Shown: in pieces, positions 18,221-26,735 of the stretch
Layout of the letters: each line of letters begins with the position of its first letter
Position numbering within the stretch: position 1 is the first letter of the stretch
Source: Lentisalinibacter sp964427415
GTDB lineage: Bacteria > Pseudomonadota > Gammaproteobacteria > Steroidobacterales > Woeseiaceae
Assembly (NCBI GenBank): GCA_964427415.1
Contig: CAYRUH010000005.1
Coordinates: 1 to 64,000, forward strand
Reading direction: 5' to 3'
Length of the DNA: 64,000 bases
Position numbers and translations under genes: made by a program
Notes under the pieces: generated by a model
What the model saw: only the letters and a program-made list of their open reading frames with translations
What the model was told of the DNA's origin: nothing
Database searches by the model: none

Positions 18221-19591
18221 CTACCCCTGCGCCACCTCCGCGCGCTGCCGGCTGGCCCGATAGGGCCGCAGGGCCAGATAACTGAGCAGCACACCCACCG
18301 GTATCACCGTGGCGCTCACCACGGCCATCGAGTAACGGAGCTTCATCGGGTCGTCGAAGCCGAAGTCCGTCACCAGTGCCACGAGGGTGGGACCGAAGCC
18401 CAGCGCGATCAGGTTGCCCACCAGGAAGTACAGTGCCGTCATCTGGGCGCGCAGGGGATTGGGCGTGATCACCTGCAGTGCGGCGGCGGGCAGCCCCTGC
18501 GGGAACGCGAGCAGGAAGCTGGTCACGGCCAGGCAGGCCAGCGCCAGCCCGCCGTTCGGCATCAGCGGCGTGGCCACCGCGAACGGCACCGTGATCACGC
18601 CGCCGTAGAAGGCCGCGCGCAGGATGGCGTCGCGGCGGCCCCGCCTCTCCAGCCAGTCGGCCACGTACCCGCCCGCGTAGACACCGGCCGTGCCGAGCAC
18701 GAACATGATGGCGCCGTAGGCGAGTCCTATCGTGGAGGCGTCCCAGCCCCAGGTGCGGATAAACAGGGTCGGCGTCCAGACCATGTAGCCGGCGATGGCG
18801 ATGCCGATCATCGAGAAGGCGAGGAAGTGGAAGACCACCGTCAGGCCATTGACCCGGAGGAAGGCGAGCAGCACCGGCAGCGAACTCGCATTGCCTTCCT
18901 GCGGCACCCCTGCCGCCTTCAGACCACGGCGCACCGGCTCCCGGATGGTGAGTACGAGCAGGAAGATGGGCAGCCCGAGGATGCCGACGAAAAAGAAGGT
19001 CATCTGCCACGGTCTAACGTCGCCCAGCACCGGCATGGTCACTACGCCGGCGTTCATCACCATGCGCACGACGATGCCGCCGATGATCATGGCGAGTCCC
19101 GCACCGAAATAGACGCCCATCGAATACACGCTGAAGGCACGCGCGAGCTTATGCTTCGGGAAATAATCCGCCATGATCGAGAAGGCGGCCGGCGACAGTG
19201 TGGCTTCGCCGACGCCGACACCGACCCGTGTGGCGAACAGCTGCCAGAAGTTCCGCGCCGCGCCGCACAGCGCCGTCATCGCGCTCCAGAAAGCGACGCC
19301 GAAGGCGATGATGACCTTGCGGTTCTTCTGATCGGCGAGCCGGGCGATCGGCACGCCCATCAGTGTGTAGAAGATGGAGAAGGCGAGGCCGGCAAGCAGG
19401 CTTACCTGGGTATCACTGATGGCGAGGTCCGCCCGGATCGGCTCGATGAGCAGACTCAGTATCTGGCGGTCGATGAAGGAGTTGGTATAGGCGAGCATAA
19501 GCACGCCGACCACATACCAGGAGTAGACCGGATTCGGCCATTCGCCATCTTCGTCGTGCGCGTCCGCGCCGACGGTCTGCGTCTGCTGCAT
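18221..19591 (-). CDS. MFS transporter
   Basis: 456 residues with about twelve hydrophobic segments. The loop 2-3 signature reads GVPIARLADQKNRKVII, and the motif-C-like GVGVGEATLSPAAFSIMADYFP (quoted in family terms as the TM5 G-rich segment) is clear. It resembles the spinster-like/organic-acid MFS group often found near aromatic or steroid catabolism genes in proteobacteria. Ribosome site GGGGGAGAG before ATG 19591. Transcribed divergently from the secreted LEH-like gene at 19772. Substrate unknown. Confidence 0.88.
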   Translation of the reverse strand: MQQTQTVGADAHDEDGEWPNPVYSWYVVGVLMLAYTNSFIDRQILSLLIEPIRADLAISDTQVSLLAGLAFSIFYTLMGVPIARLADQKNRKVIIAFGVAFWSAMTALCGAARNFWQLFATRVGVGVGEATLSPAAFSIMADYFPKHKLARAFSVYSMGVYFGAGLAMIIGGIVVRMVMNAGVVTMPVLGDVRPWQMTFFFVGILGLPIFLLVLTIREPVRRGLKAAGVPQEGNASSLPVLLAFLRVNGLTVVFHFLAFSMIGIAIAGYMVWTPTLFIRTWGWDASTIGLAYGAIMFVLGTAGVYAGGYVADWLERRGRRDAILRAAFYGGVITVPFAVATPLMPNGGLALACLAVTSFLLAFPQGLPAAALQVITPNPLRAQMTALYFLVGNLIALGFGPTLVALVTDFGFDDPMKLRYSMAVVSATVIPVGVLLSYLALRPYRASRQRAEVAQG

Positions 19592-19672
19592 GCGTGCTCT
19601 CCCCCGCTGCTGCCCGGCTGCGGCCCCCGCGCACCCCGCCGGTGACCGGATTGCCTGCGACCGACGGCTAGC

Positions 19673-19703
19673 TTAGACTGTCATAGTCTAATTACGCAAG
19701 TTT
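19673..19703. promoter_or_regulatory. 19-bp palindromic operator candidate plus GCAAGT word
   Basis: TTAGACT-GTCAT-AGTCTAA (19673-19691) is a perfect inverted repeat of 7-bp arms with a 5-bp centre, followed at once by TTACGCAAGTTT (19692-19703). It lies between the divergent MFS and LEH-like genes. Size and symmetry suit a dimeric repressor of the TetR, MarR or HxlR type. Confidence 0.6.
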
Positions 19704-19771
19704 GTGGTTCCGTCTTGCTGAGGCATACCGGACGACCACAGGAGATTCACTTTCAGGGGGAGACTCATCTT

Positions 19772-20224
19772 ATGAGAATGCACGTTCTGTTGCTGTCGCT
19801 GCTGCTGGTTCCGCTGGCGCTGCAGGCCGACGATCATGCCGGCAGCGAGGCCGAAGCCGAGGCCGTCGCGATGGAGATGGTCGACGCCTGGAACACCATG
19901 GAATGGGAGCGGATGATCGATCTGTTCGCCGAGGACGCCGTGTTCCAGAGCATGATGAAAGAGCCGGTTATCGGGCGCGAGACGATCCGGCCGCGCTTCC
20001 TCGCACTGGTTGACGGTCTGGAGCGTATCGAGCTGCAGATCCGCAACATGGCGGTCAACGGCAACGTCGTATTCCTGGAGCGGGTCGACGACTTCGTCTA
20101 CAAGGGCAAGCATTCCCGCGTCCCGGTCGTCGGTGTCCTCGAGATCGCCGACGGCGAGGTGGCCGCCTGGCGGGACTACTACGATTGGGCGCAGCTGGAG
20201 GAAGCGCTGACGATGGAGGAGTAG
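19772..20224 (+). CDS. Secreted limonene-1,2-epoxide hydrolase-like protein
   Basis: 150 residues from ATG 19772 (ribosome site CAGGGGGAG). An N-terminal signal peptide (MRMHVLLLSLLLVPLALQA) predicts export. Among the window's NTF2-fold proteins this one keeps the full charged triad of limonene-1,2-epoxide hydrolase: ERVD (R104, D106, matching Arg99/Asp101) and WRDYYD (D135, matching Asp132). The water-positioning Tyr53/Asn55 pair reads F58/S60, so activity may be altered. Periplasmic location is unusual for this family. Confidence 0.82.
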   Translation: MRMHVLLLSLLLVPLALQADDHAGSEAEAEAVAMEMVDAWNTMEWERMIDLFAEDAVFQSMMKEPVIGRETIRPRFLALVDGLERIELQIRNMAVNGNVVFLERVDDFVYKGKHSRVPVVGVLEIADGEVAAWRDYYDWAQLEEALTMEE

Positions 20225-20230
20225 GCTGCG

Positions 20231-20743
20231 TCAGCCGTTTTCGCCGGCGCCCCCGTGGGCCTCTTCGTGAACCTGCTCGTGGACAATCGTCTCGCCGCGG
20301 GAGGTGTGCTCATGTTCGATCTCCCAGCTCCCGTCGGCCGTCTTCTCCAGCACGTGTGTGAAGGCACCCCGGATCGTCTCGTGGGGGAATATGTGCTCGA
20401 ACGAGCCGGTGACCACGGCCACCTCGTCGGTCAGCAGCCGGACCTCCATCGCGTCGATGGTGAACTTGCCCATGCGCCGCTCGTCCGGCCAGGCCTCGCG
20501 GAACATGCGGTTCACGGCATCCCAGCCGGCGAGCCAGGTCTTGCCGTAGACGAGGCGCATGTCGTCGCCCTTGCCGTAGGCATCCAGGTAGGCGGTCATG
20601 TCCGCCGCGTTCCAGTCGCTCTGCAGCCCGCGGATGACCGCCTCCACCGCATCCTCCTCCGGCCCGCCGTGGGCGGGGCCGGCGAAGGCGCAGCCGAGCG
20701 CAAGTATTGCGGCTGCGAGGCCCGGGGTCCTGTAGTCAAACAT
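20231..20743 (-). CDS. Secreted DUF4440/NTF2-fold protein
   Basis: 170 residues with a signal peptide (LAAAILALGCAFAGPAHG, ~residues 9-26). The mature part (VIRGLQSDWNAADMTAYLDAYGKGDDMRLV; see residues 37-65) and VAVVTGSFEHIF fit the DUF4440/SnoaL-like NTF2 superfamily. His-rich C-terminal tail (HEHTSRGETIVHEQVHEEAHGG) may bind metal. A lipobox-like GC at the end of the hydrophobic stretch is not convincing. Last gene of the acyl-CoA synthetase - esterase - molybdoenzyme operon. Good ribosome site (GGAGACG). Function unknown. Confidence 0.75.
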   Translation of the reverse strand: MFDYRTPGLAAAILALGCAFAGPAHGGPEEDAVEAVIRGLQSDWNAADMTAYLDAYGKGDDMRLVYGKTWLAGWDAVNRMFREAWPDERRMGKFTIDAMEVRLLTDEVAVVTGSFEHIFPHETIRGAFTHVLEKTADGSWEIEHEHTSRGETIVHEQVHEEAHGGAGENG

Positions 20744-20793
20744 CGGCGTCTCCTGTTCCGGTATGGGAATGGTGGTGTGACCGGCAGGCCGCT

Positions 20794-22968
20794 TCAGCCC
20801 GACGCGCGCACGCGCACGGGCAGCGCACTCATGCGCGGCAGGCCGCTCCAGGTGTCGTAGTCGGTCTCGTCGTCGACCAGCGCGCTGGTGCTGGTGCCGC
20901 GGAAGCGATCGGTGGCCGTGGTGTTCGGGAACCCGTGGGCGACCGAGATCACGCCGGGGCGAACGTCGTCGGCCAGCTCCACCACGGCGGGGGCGCTGCC
21001 GTTGCCGCTGGCGATCTCGATCCGGTCGCCGGCCGCCAGCCCCAGCGCCGCCGCATCCCGCGGATTCATGTATGCCGGGTTGTACGGCACCTTCTTCGCG
21101 AGCGCCTCCAGCCGATGCCCGACCGAGTTGTAGACGTGGTGCTGGCGGCGGCTCACCAGCAGCAGGGGCAGGCCGTCGCCGCCGGGAATCGCCTCGTCCG
21201 CCCCGGCCCCACGATCAGCGTCACCAGTGTCGGCAACTTCGGCAAGACCGCTCAGTTCCGTCATCATGCCCTCGTTGCCGACCTCCAGCCGGTAGGGCCA
21301 GTCGGGGTCCCGTGATTCCGCCGGCGCGGAGCGCTCCTCGAAGATATGGCCTTCCGGGTACTTTTTGATCTCTTCCAGCGGCACGGGGCTGCGGCTGGTG
21401 AACACCTCGATCAGCTCGTCGGTGGTCGGCGGGGTTTCCGTGTCCCAGGCGTAGCCGCGGAAACCGAGCGGCATGTCCATGCGCCGGGCGAGTTCGTAGA
21501 ACACCCGCCAGTCCTCGATCACCTCGGCGCCGGCCGGCGGATCGATGAGCGCGGGCTGGTACTGGGCGAACGGTTCCTGGAAGCCGATGGACAAACCGTA
21601 GGTCACCATGCCCTCGTTGGCGAAGGAGATGGCGGGCATCTCGTAGCCGAACATCGGCCCGATGACGTAATCCGCCAGTTCCGCCGTGGCGGACAGCTGG
21701 GGGTCGATGACCACCAGCAGATCCAGGGACTCCAGCGCGCGCCGGACCTTCTCCCGGTTCGGGAACGCGGCCAGGGGATTGCCGCCGACGACGAACAGCG
21801 CGCGTACCTGCCCCTCCCCCGGCGTCAGGATCTCGTCGGCCAGCGCGGCGGTGGACAGGCCCGCAGCGGTATCGGCCAGCCCCCGGACTCGCAGCGACTC
21901 GCCGAAGCCGACGGCGGGCCGGGGCTTCTCCGCACGCGCCCTGCCCGAGAACATGCGGAACAGACAGCCGAGATTCGGCACGCGCTCGCCCGCCTTCACC
22001 CAGCGCCCGCAGATCGTATTCAGCGCGAGCAGCAGGTACTCCATCAGCGTGCCGTGGGGCGCCATGTTCGAGCCCGTGCCGCCGGTCGCGTTACCCTTGC
22101 TGGCGTTCGCGAACATCCGTGCGGCCGCCACGATGTCGTCCGCCTGCAGGCCCGACCGTGCGGCGACGCGCTCCGGCGTAAAGGGCTCCACGGCCGCGGC
22201 CAGTTCGTCGAAGCCGTTGACCTCTGCCGCGACGAAATCCCGATCGTACAAATCCTCGGCGATGATCACCCGGATGATCGCCGCCAGTATCTCCGGGTCG
22301 TGGCCGGGCAGGCATTGCAGGTGGATGTCGGCCTTGCGCGCGCTCTCGGTGCGGCGCGGGTCGATCACGATGAGCTTCAGCCCCCGCTTCTTCGCCTCGT
22401 GCAGCCGCTTCGCCGGATTGAACGGCGGGATGCCGCCCCACATCGAGACCAGCGGATTGGCGCCGACCAGCATGCATACGTCGGAGTCGGCGAACGCCTC
22501 GGGCCCGGCGCCCCAGCGCCCGTGCAGCGCCATCGCAATGGGCTTGCCGGGCTGGTCGATGGTGGCGTTGGTGAAGCGCATCGGCGAGCCGATGGCGTCC
22601 ATGAAGGCGTGTCGCGTCATCACGCCGCCCACGCAGAAGTGGCTGAACGTGCCGGTGTACATCGCCACCGAGCGGGGACCGTGCTCGGCGACGATCGCCT
22701 GCAGTTTCGACGCCACCTCGTCCAGGGCCTGCGGCAGGGGGATCTCGCTGCGGCTGCCGTCGCCGTCCCGCTTCAGCGGATGCAGGATGCGCTCGTCGGC
22801 GTAGTGGAACTCGTGGAAGTTGCGGCCCTTGATGCAGCTGTAGCCGGCATACACCGGGTTGTGCTTGTCGCCGATCAGCCTGACGATGCGCCCGTCCTCG
22901 AGGTGTACCTTCATCGGGCAGAACGCGTGACAGAATCGGCACAGGCCGTGTCGCTGTTCGCTGGTCAT
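20794..22968 (-). CDS. Molybdopterin oxidoreductase (DMSO reductase family)
   Basis: 724 residues from ATG 22968 (GAGGAG ribosome site). N-terminal [4Fe-4S] ligands C10, C13, C17 and C45, then the Mo-bis-pyranopterin domains (LVGANPLVSMWGG, VIDPRRTESARKADIHL, FVVGGNPLAAFPN) and a C-terminal dinucleotide-binding domain (AAALGLAAGDRIEIASG). At the position of the Mo ligand (Sec140 in FdhH, Cys141 in acetylene hydratase) the sequence reads ATIDQPGK, so Asp138 is the likely ligand. No Tat signal, so cytoplasmic. No electron-transfer subunit is next to it. Substrate unknown; operon with acyl-CoA synthetase and esterase. Confidence 0.88.
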   Translation of the reverse strand: MTSEQRHGLCRFCHAFCPMKVHLEDGRIVRLIGDKHNPVYAGYSCIKGRNFHEFHYADERILHPLKRDGDGSRSEIPLPQALDEVASKLQAIVAEHGPRSVAMYTGTFSHFCVGGVMTRHAFMDAIGSPMRFTNATIDQPGKPIAMALHGRWGAGPEAFADSDVCMLVGANPLVSMWGGIPPFNPAKRLHEAKKRGLKLIVIDPRRTESARKADIHLQCLPGHDPEILAAIIRVIIAEDLYDRDFVAAEVNGFDELAAAVEPFTPERVAARSGLQADDIVAAARMFANASKGNATGGTGSNMAPHGTLMEYLLLALNTICGRWVKAGERVPNLGCLFRMFSGRARAEKPRPAVGFGESLRVRGLADTAAGLSTAALADEILTPGEGQVRALFVVGGNPLAAFPNREKVRRALESLDLLVVIDPQLSATAELADYVIGPMFGYEMPAISFANEGMVTYGLSIGFQEPFAQYQPALIDPPAGAEVIEDWRVFYELARRMDMPLGFRGYAWDTETPPTTDELIEVFTSRSPVPLEEIKKYPEGHIFEERSAPAESRDPDWPYRLEVGNEGMMTELSGLAEVADTGDADRGAGADEAIPGGDGLPLLLVSRRQHHVYNSVGHRLEALAKKVPYNPAYMNPRDAAALGLAAGDRIEIASGNGSAPAVVELADDVRPGVISVAHGFPNTTATDRFRGTSTSALVDDETDYDTWSGLPRMSALPVRVRASG

Positions 22969-22969
22969 G

Positions 22970-23914
22970 TCAGTCTCCTCGTGCGGCCGCCGCGCGCACC
23001 GCCTCGCCCCACTCCCGGATGGCCGGCACCGTGAACGACAGAAAGCGGCCGAAAGAGGCAAAGCCGTGGATGGTCTCCTCGTAGCAGCGATACTCCACCG
23101 CGACACCCGCCCGCTCCAGTGCCTGCGCATACGCCGCCGCCTCGTCGCGCAGCGGATCCAGTCCGGCCGTCACGATCAGCGCCGGGGGCAGGCCCGCCAG
23201 CGTGTCAGCGAGCCCGGGCGACAGCCTCACGTCCCCGGGGTCGTGGCCAGGCGCCAGGTACTGCGCGCCGAACCAGGCCATCAGTTCCCCGGTCAGGAAA
23301 TAGCCGTCGGCATTGTCGGCCACCGAGGGGTAACGCGCCGGGTCCCGGGAGGCATCCAGGGCCGGATAGATCAATAGCTGGAACACGGGCGCCGGACCGC
23401 GCTGCGCCAGCGCGCGCTGCGCGAGCGAGGCGGCGAGTCCTCCGCCGGCGCTGTCGCCGGCAACGACAACACGGGCAGGATCGGCGCCGACACCCGCGGC
23501 ATGCCCGAGCGCCCAGGACCAGGCGCTCCAGGCATCTTCCCAGGCAGCCGGGAAACGGTGCTCGGGACCGAGGCGGTAGTCGACGGCCACCGTGACGGCA
23601 CCGCTTGCATTGGCCAGCGTCCGGCAGACCGCGTCGTGGGAATCGAGATCGCCGATGACACCGCCGCCGCCGTGGAAATAGAGAAGTAACGGCGCCCCCT
23701 CCCCGGCACTCTCCGGCCGATACAGCCGCGCACCGAGCCCCGACGCGATCTCGAGATCCTGCACGTCCGCCACGGCCTCGGCAGGGTGCGCCGAGGCGGC
23801 GGTGAGCGGATCGTGGATCTGCCTCGCCTCGACGGCCGGCAGGGTCCAGATGGGCGGATATTCCGCCTCGGCCATCAGGCGCAGGAGCCCGGCGGTCTCG
23901 GCATCGGGCTTCAT
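22970..23914 (-). CDS. Alpha/beta hydrolase, hormone-sensitive-lipase type
   Basis: 314 residues from ATG 23914, which overlaps the acyl-CoA synthetase stop (ATGA). Motifs: oxyanion hole YFHGGGGVIG (~83-92), nucleophile elbow GDSAGG (Ser ~160), acid in TAGLDPLRDEA and catalytic His in ETIHGFASFGRF. Family members hydrolyse short acyl esters or lactones. It sits between an acyl-CoA synthetase and a molybdoenzyme on the same strand, so it probably opens an ester or lactone intermediate before or after CoA activation; that placement is inferred. Confidence 0.88.
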   Translation of the reverse strand: MKPDAETAGLLRLMAEAEYPPIWTLPAVEARQIHDPLTAASAHPAEAVADVQDLEIASGLGARLYRPESAGEGAPLLLYFHGGGGVIGDLDSHDAVCRTLANASGAVTVAVDYRLGPEHRFPAAWEDAWSAWSWALGHAAGVGADPARVVVAGDSAGGGLAASLAQRALAQRGPAPVFQLLIYPALDASRDPARYPSVADNADGYFLTGELMAWFGAQYLAPGHDPGDVRLSPGLADTLAGLPPALIVTAGLDPLRDEAAAYAQALERAGVAVEYRCYEETIHGFASFGRFLSFTVPAIREWGEAVRAAAARGD

Positions 23915-25548
23915 GGCCCGAGCCGCTCGCGCTTCAGGCGGATGCCCGCGGCCTCGCGGTCCCAGGTGTCCCCGGTGACACCGGCTTCGCGGAACAGCAC
24001 CTTGCGGGGCTTGTTGGTCTCCGTCTTCGGGATCTCGTCCACGATGCGCACGTAGCGGGGCACCATGAAGTAGGCCAGCCGCTCCACCAGGAACTCCGTC
24101 AGCGCCACCGGATCGAGGCTCGCGCCGGCCGTCGGCACGACGACGATCAGCACCTCTTCCTCCGTGTACTCGCTCGGCACGCCGACCGCCACCACCTCGT
24201 CCACGTCCGGGTGGCGGATCACCTCCGCCTCGACCTCCAGCGACGAGATGTTCTCGCCACGGCGCCGGATGGTGTCCTTGCGCCGGTCGACGAAGAAGTA
24301 GTCGCCGTTCTCGTCCTGGCGGAACACGTCGCCGGTATGGAACCAGCCGTTGCGCCAGGCCCGGGCCGTCGCCTCGGGCATGTTGATGTAGCCGACATTC
24401 ATGGTCCACGGCAGGTCGGAGCGCACGGTCAGCTCGCCGGGCTCGCCGCGGGGGACCTCGATATCGTTCTCGTCCACCAGCCGGCACTCCACGCCCGTCC
24501 GCGGCCGGCCGCAGGCGTACTGGACCTCGGAGTTGACGTCGCTGATCAGCGGCGTGGATACCTCGGTCATGTTGAAGCCGGTCACGTAGTCGAAGCCGAA
24601 GCGCTTGCCGAGCGCGATGGTCTCGTCGTTGATCGGGAACATGGTCAGGTTGCGGAGCGGGTTCTCGGTGTCGTCCGGCCGCGGCTCGGACTTGGCGATG
24701 AACGGCGCCATGGCACCGATCAGCCCCGCCGTGGTCACGCAGTCTGCCCGGCGCACCTGATCCCAGAACTCGGTGGTGCTGAAACCGCTCACCAGATAGA
24801 AGGAACCGGCGTTCACCAGCGCGCAGTAGATGGGGCTGGTGCCGCCGACGTGGAACATCGGCAGGTTCACCAGGATGGCGTCGCCGTCTTCCATGCGGTA
24901 GTTGATGACCGCCGTGGTGTAGAGCTGCAGGTAGGGCGAGAGCACGCCTTTCGACGGACCCGTGGTGCCGGAAGTGTAGATGACGCTCTGGATGTCCCAG
25001 GGCTCGATCACGGCGGAGTCGTCGAAGGCCTCGCCGTCGCCTTTGAGTGCATCCGCATCGTGGAAGCGCAGACCGGGCCGATCCGCAGGCACCTCGCCGC
25101 CGGACAGCACCACTTGCTCGACGCTCTCGAGCGCCAGCCCTGCCAGACGCCCGACCAGGTCGGGATGGGTGACCATGATCCGCGCCCCGGTCAGGTTGAC
25201 GGCGTGTTCCAGCACACCGCCGCGGTACGCCGTGTTCAGCGGCACGTAGATGGCGCCGAGATAGTTGGCAGCAAACCAGACCCGGACGATGTCCCGGCCG
25301 TTCGGCAGCCAGGCGATGACCCGGTCGCCACGGCCGACGCCGAGGGCCTGCAGCCCGGCTGCCGTGTCACGGACCTGGCGGCGGCATTCCGCATACGACC
25401 ACTCGGTGCCGTCCTCGAACAGGGCCACCCTTCGATCGGGACAGCGTTCGGCCCGGCTGTCCAGCAGACCTTTCAGGACGCAGTCGCCCCGTTCCGGCAG
25501 GCGCGGATCGAACCAGGGCGGTCGGATCTCTTCTCGGTCGCCGCTCAT
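23911..25548 (-). CDS. Acyl-CoA synthetase (AMP-forming)
   Basis: 545 residues from ATG 25548, with GGGGGAG upstream; a start 45 bp earlier is possible but weaker. P-loop YTSGTTGPSKGV (~residues 197-208), GFNMTEVSTP, WFHTGDVFRQDENGDYFF, RRKDTIRRRGENIS and the catalytic-Lys region TETNKPRKVLF identify the ANL superfamily. The closest group by motif is the CaiC/fatty-acid ligase set. First gene of a four-gene unit (esterase, molybdoenzyme, DUF4440). Divergent from the SDR gene across a short region with paired 12-bp sites. Confidence 0.92.
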   Translation of the reverse strand: MSGDREEIRPPWFDPRLPERGDCVLKGLLDSRAERCPDRRVALFEDGTEWSYAECRRQVRDTAAGLQALGVGRGDRVIAWLPNGRDIVRVWFAANYLGAIYVPLNTAYRGGVLEHAVNLTGARIMVTHPDLVGRLAGLALESVEQVVLSGGEVPADRPGLRFHDADALKGDGEAFDDSAVIEPWDIQSVIYTSGTTGPSKGVLSPYLQLYTTAVINYRMEDGDAILVNLPMFHVGGTSPIYCALVNAGSFYLVSGFSTTEFWDQVRRADCVTTAGLIGAMAPFIAKSEPRPDDTENPLRNLTMFPINDETIALGKRFGFDYVTGFNMTEVSTPLISDVNSEVQYACGRPRTGVECRLVDENDIEVPRGEPGELTVRSDLPWTMNVGYINMPEATARAWRNGWFHTGDVFRQDENGDYFFVDRRKDTIRRRGENISSLEVEAEVIRHPDVDEVVAVGVPSEYTEEEVLIVVVPTAGASLDPVALTEFLVERLAYFMVPRYVRIVDEIPKTETNKPRKVLFREAGVTGDTWDREAAGIRLKRERLGP

Positions 25549-25696
25549 CGTCAAAGCTCCCCCAACGGCGCTCGCAGTCACTTGCATTAACAAACCCGAC
25601 CTTAGCCAGCAGTTACCCGGCCGTCAACCGCCGGTTGACGGCATGGGTCCCCGCCCGGTATTTTAAGTTCTATATTGCAAGTGACTGGAGCAGCGG
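25549..25696. promoter_or_regulatory. Divergent promoter with paired 12-bp inverted sites
   Basis: 148 bp between the divergent acyl-CoA synthetase and SDR genes. CAGTCACTTGCA (25575-25586) and its exact reverse complement TGCAAGTGACTG (25676-25687) lie about 100 bp apart, each just upstream of one of the two start codons and at the same distance from a TTAAT/TATAT-like -10 region. The identical placement suggests an operator overlapping each start of transcription. Confidence 0.6.
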
Positions 25697-26692
25697 ATGG
25701 ACGCGGCAACACTGCTGAAGATCGTCAATTTCTACGGGCGCTTCACCCCGAACTACACCAAGATCGGCTATTACGCCCGCGGCCTGCCCTGGGGCTCCTC
25801 CCGTCCGTGGGACTTCTCCGGCCAGCACTGGGTGGTAACCGGGGCGAACGCCGGCATCGGCGAGGCCATCATGCGCACCGCCTCCGCCGCGGGTGCGAGC
25901 GTGGTGGCCGTGGCCCGCAATGCAGAGAGACTCAATGGCGCGGTGAGTGCACTGCCGGCCGAATCTGCGCAGAGAGTGATGCCGCTGGTCGCGGACATGT
26001 CGCTGCAGTCGCAGACCGACGAACTGATCGGCCGACTCGTCGCAGACGGGCGCCGGATCGACGTACTGATGAATAACGTGGGCGTCTTGCTGAACGAGCA
26101 CGAGGTTACCACCGAGGGACGCGAGAAGAGCTTCGTCACCAACCTGCTCAGCCATTTCCAGCTGACCGAGGGCCTGATGGAGGCCGGGCTGATTGCCGAG
26201 GAGGCTACCATCGTGAACATGTCCTCCGGCGGCATGTACAACGTGCCCCGCTCGATCAAGGGCCTGAATACACTGGATGGCGAACGCTACAGTGGCAAGA
26301 TCGCCTACGGCTTCCACAAGCGCGCCCAGGTGGCGCTGACCAATTACTGGAACCGGAAGTACGGTGACCGCGGCCTGCGCGTGTACGTCAGTCACCCCGG
26401 CTGGTCGAAGACGCCCGGCGTCAGGTTCTCTCTGCCGACTTTCTGGAAGATTCAGAACGTCCTGCTGCGCACGCCGCTGCAGGGCGGCGACACCGCGCTA
26501 TGGCTGGCCGCCGAGCGGCCGGAGATCGGCGATGAAGAAGCGATCTGGTTCGACCGCAAGCCGCGTGAGACCCATATCTTCGAGCACACGCGCACGCCGC
26601 TGTGCAGCGTGGAGGAACTGGTGGATTTTCTCCAGCGGGAACTGGATCAGGGCGCTCCGGAAACACCTGCGGCCCCGGCGGGTTCGGCCTGA
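25697..26692 (+). CDS. Short-chain dehydrogenase/reductase
   Basis: 331 residues, a long SDR similar to the DHRS12/retinol-dehydrogenase-like group. NAD(P) loop TGANAGIG (~residues 48-55), NNVG, catalytic Ser in MSSGGMYN and YGFHK (YxxxK, ~residue 198). A 38-residue N-terminal extension (FYGRFTPNYTKIGYYARGL) may bind the membrane surface. Oxidises or reduces a hydroxy/keto group, probably of a lipophilic substrate. Monocistronic, divergent from the acyl-CoA synthetase operon and convergent with the thiolase gene. Confidence 0.88.
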   Translation: MDAATLLKIVNFYGRFTPNYTKIGYYARGLPWGSSRPWDFSGQHWVVTGANAGIGEAIMRTASAAGASVVAVARNAERLNGAVSALPAESAQRVMPLVADMSLQSQTDELIGRLVADGRRIDVLMNNVGVLLNEHEVTTEGREKSFVTNLLSHFQLTEGLMEAGLIAEEATIVNMSSGGMYNVPRSIKGLNTLDGERYSGKIAYGFHKRAQVALTNYWNRKYGDRGLRVYVSHPGWSKTPGVRFSLPTFWKIQNVLLRTPLQGGDTALWLAAERPEIGDEEAIWFDRKPRETHIFEHTRTPLCSVEELVDFLQRELDQGAPETPAAPAGSA

Positions 26693-26735
26693 AACGCCGG
26701 ATCAGCGGGATCGGCGCCGCCGAGGTCGCCGCGCC

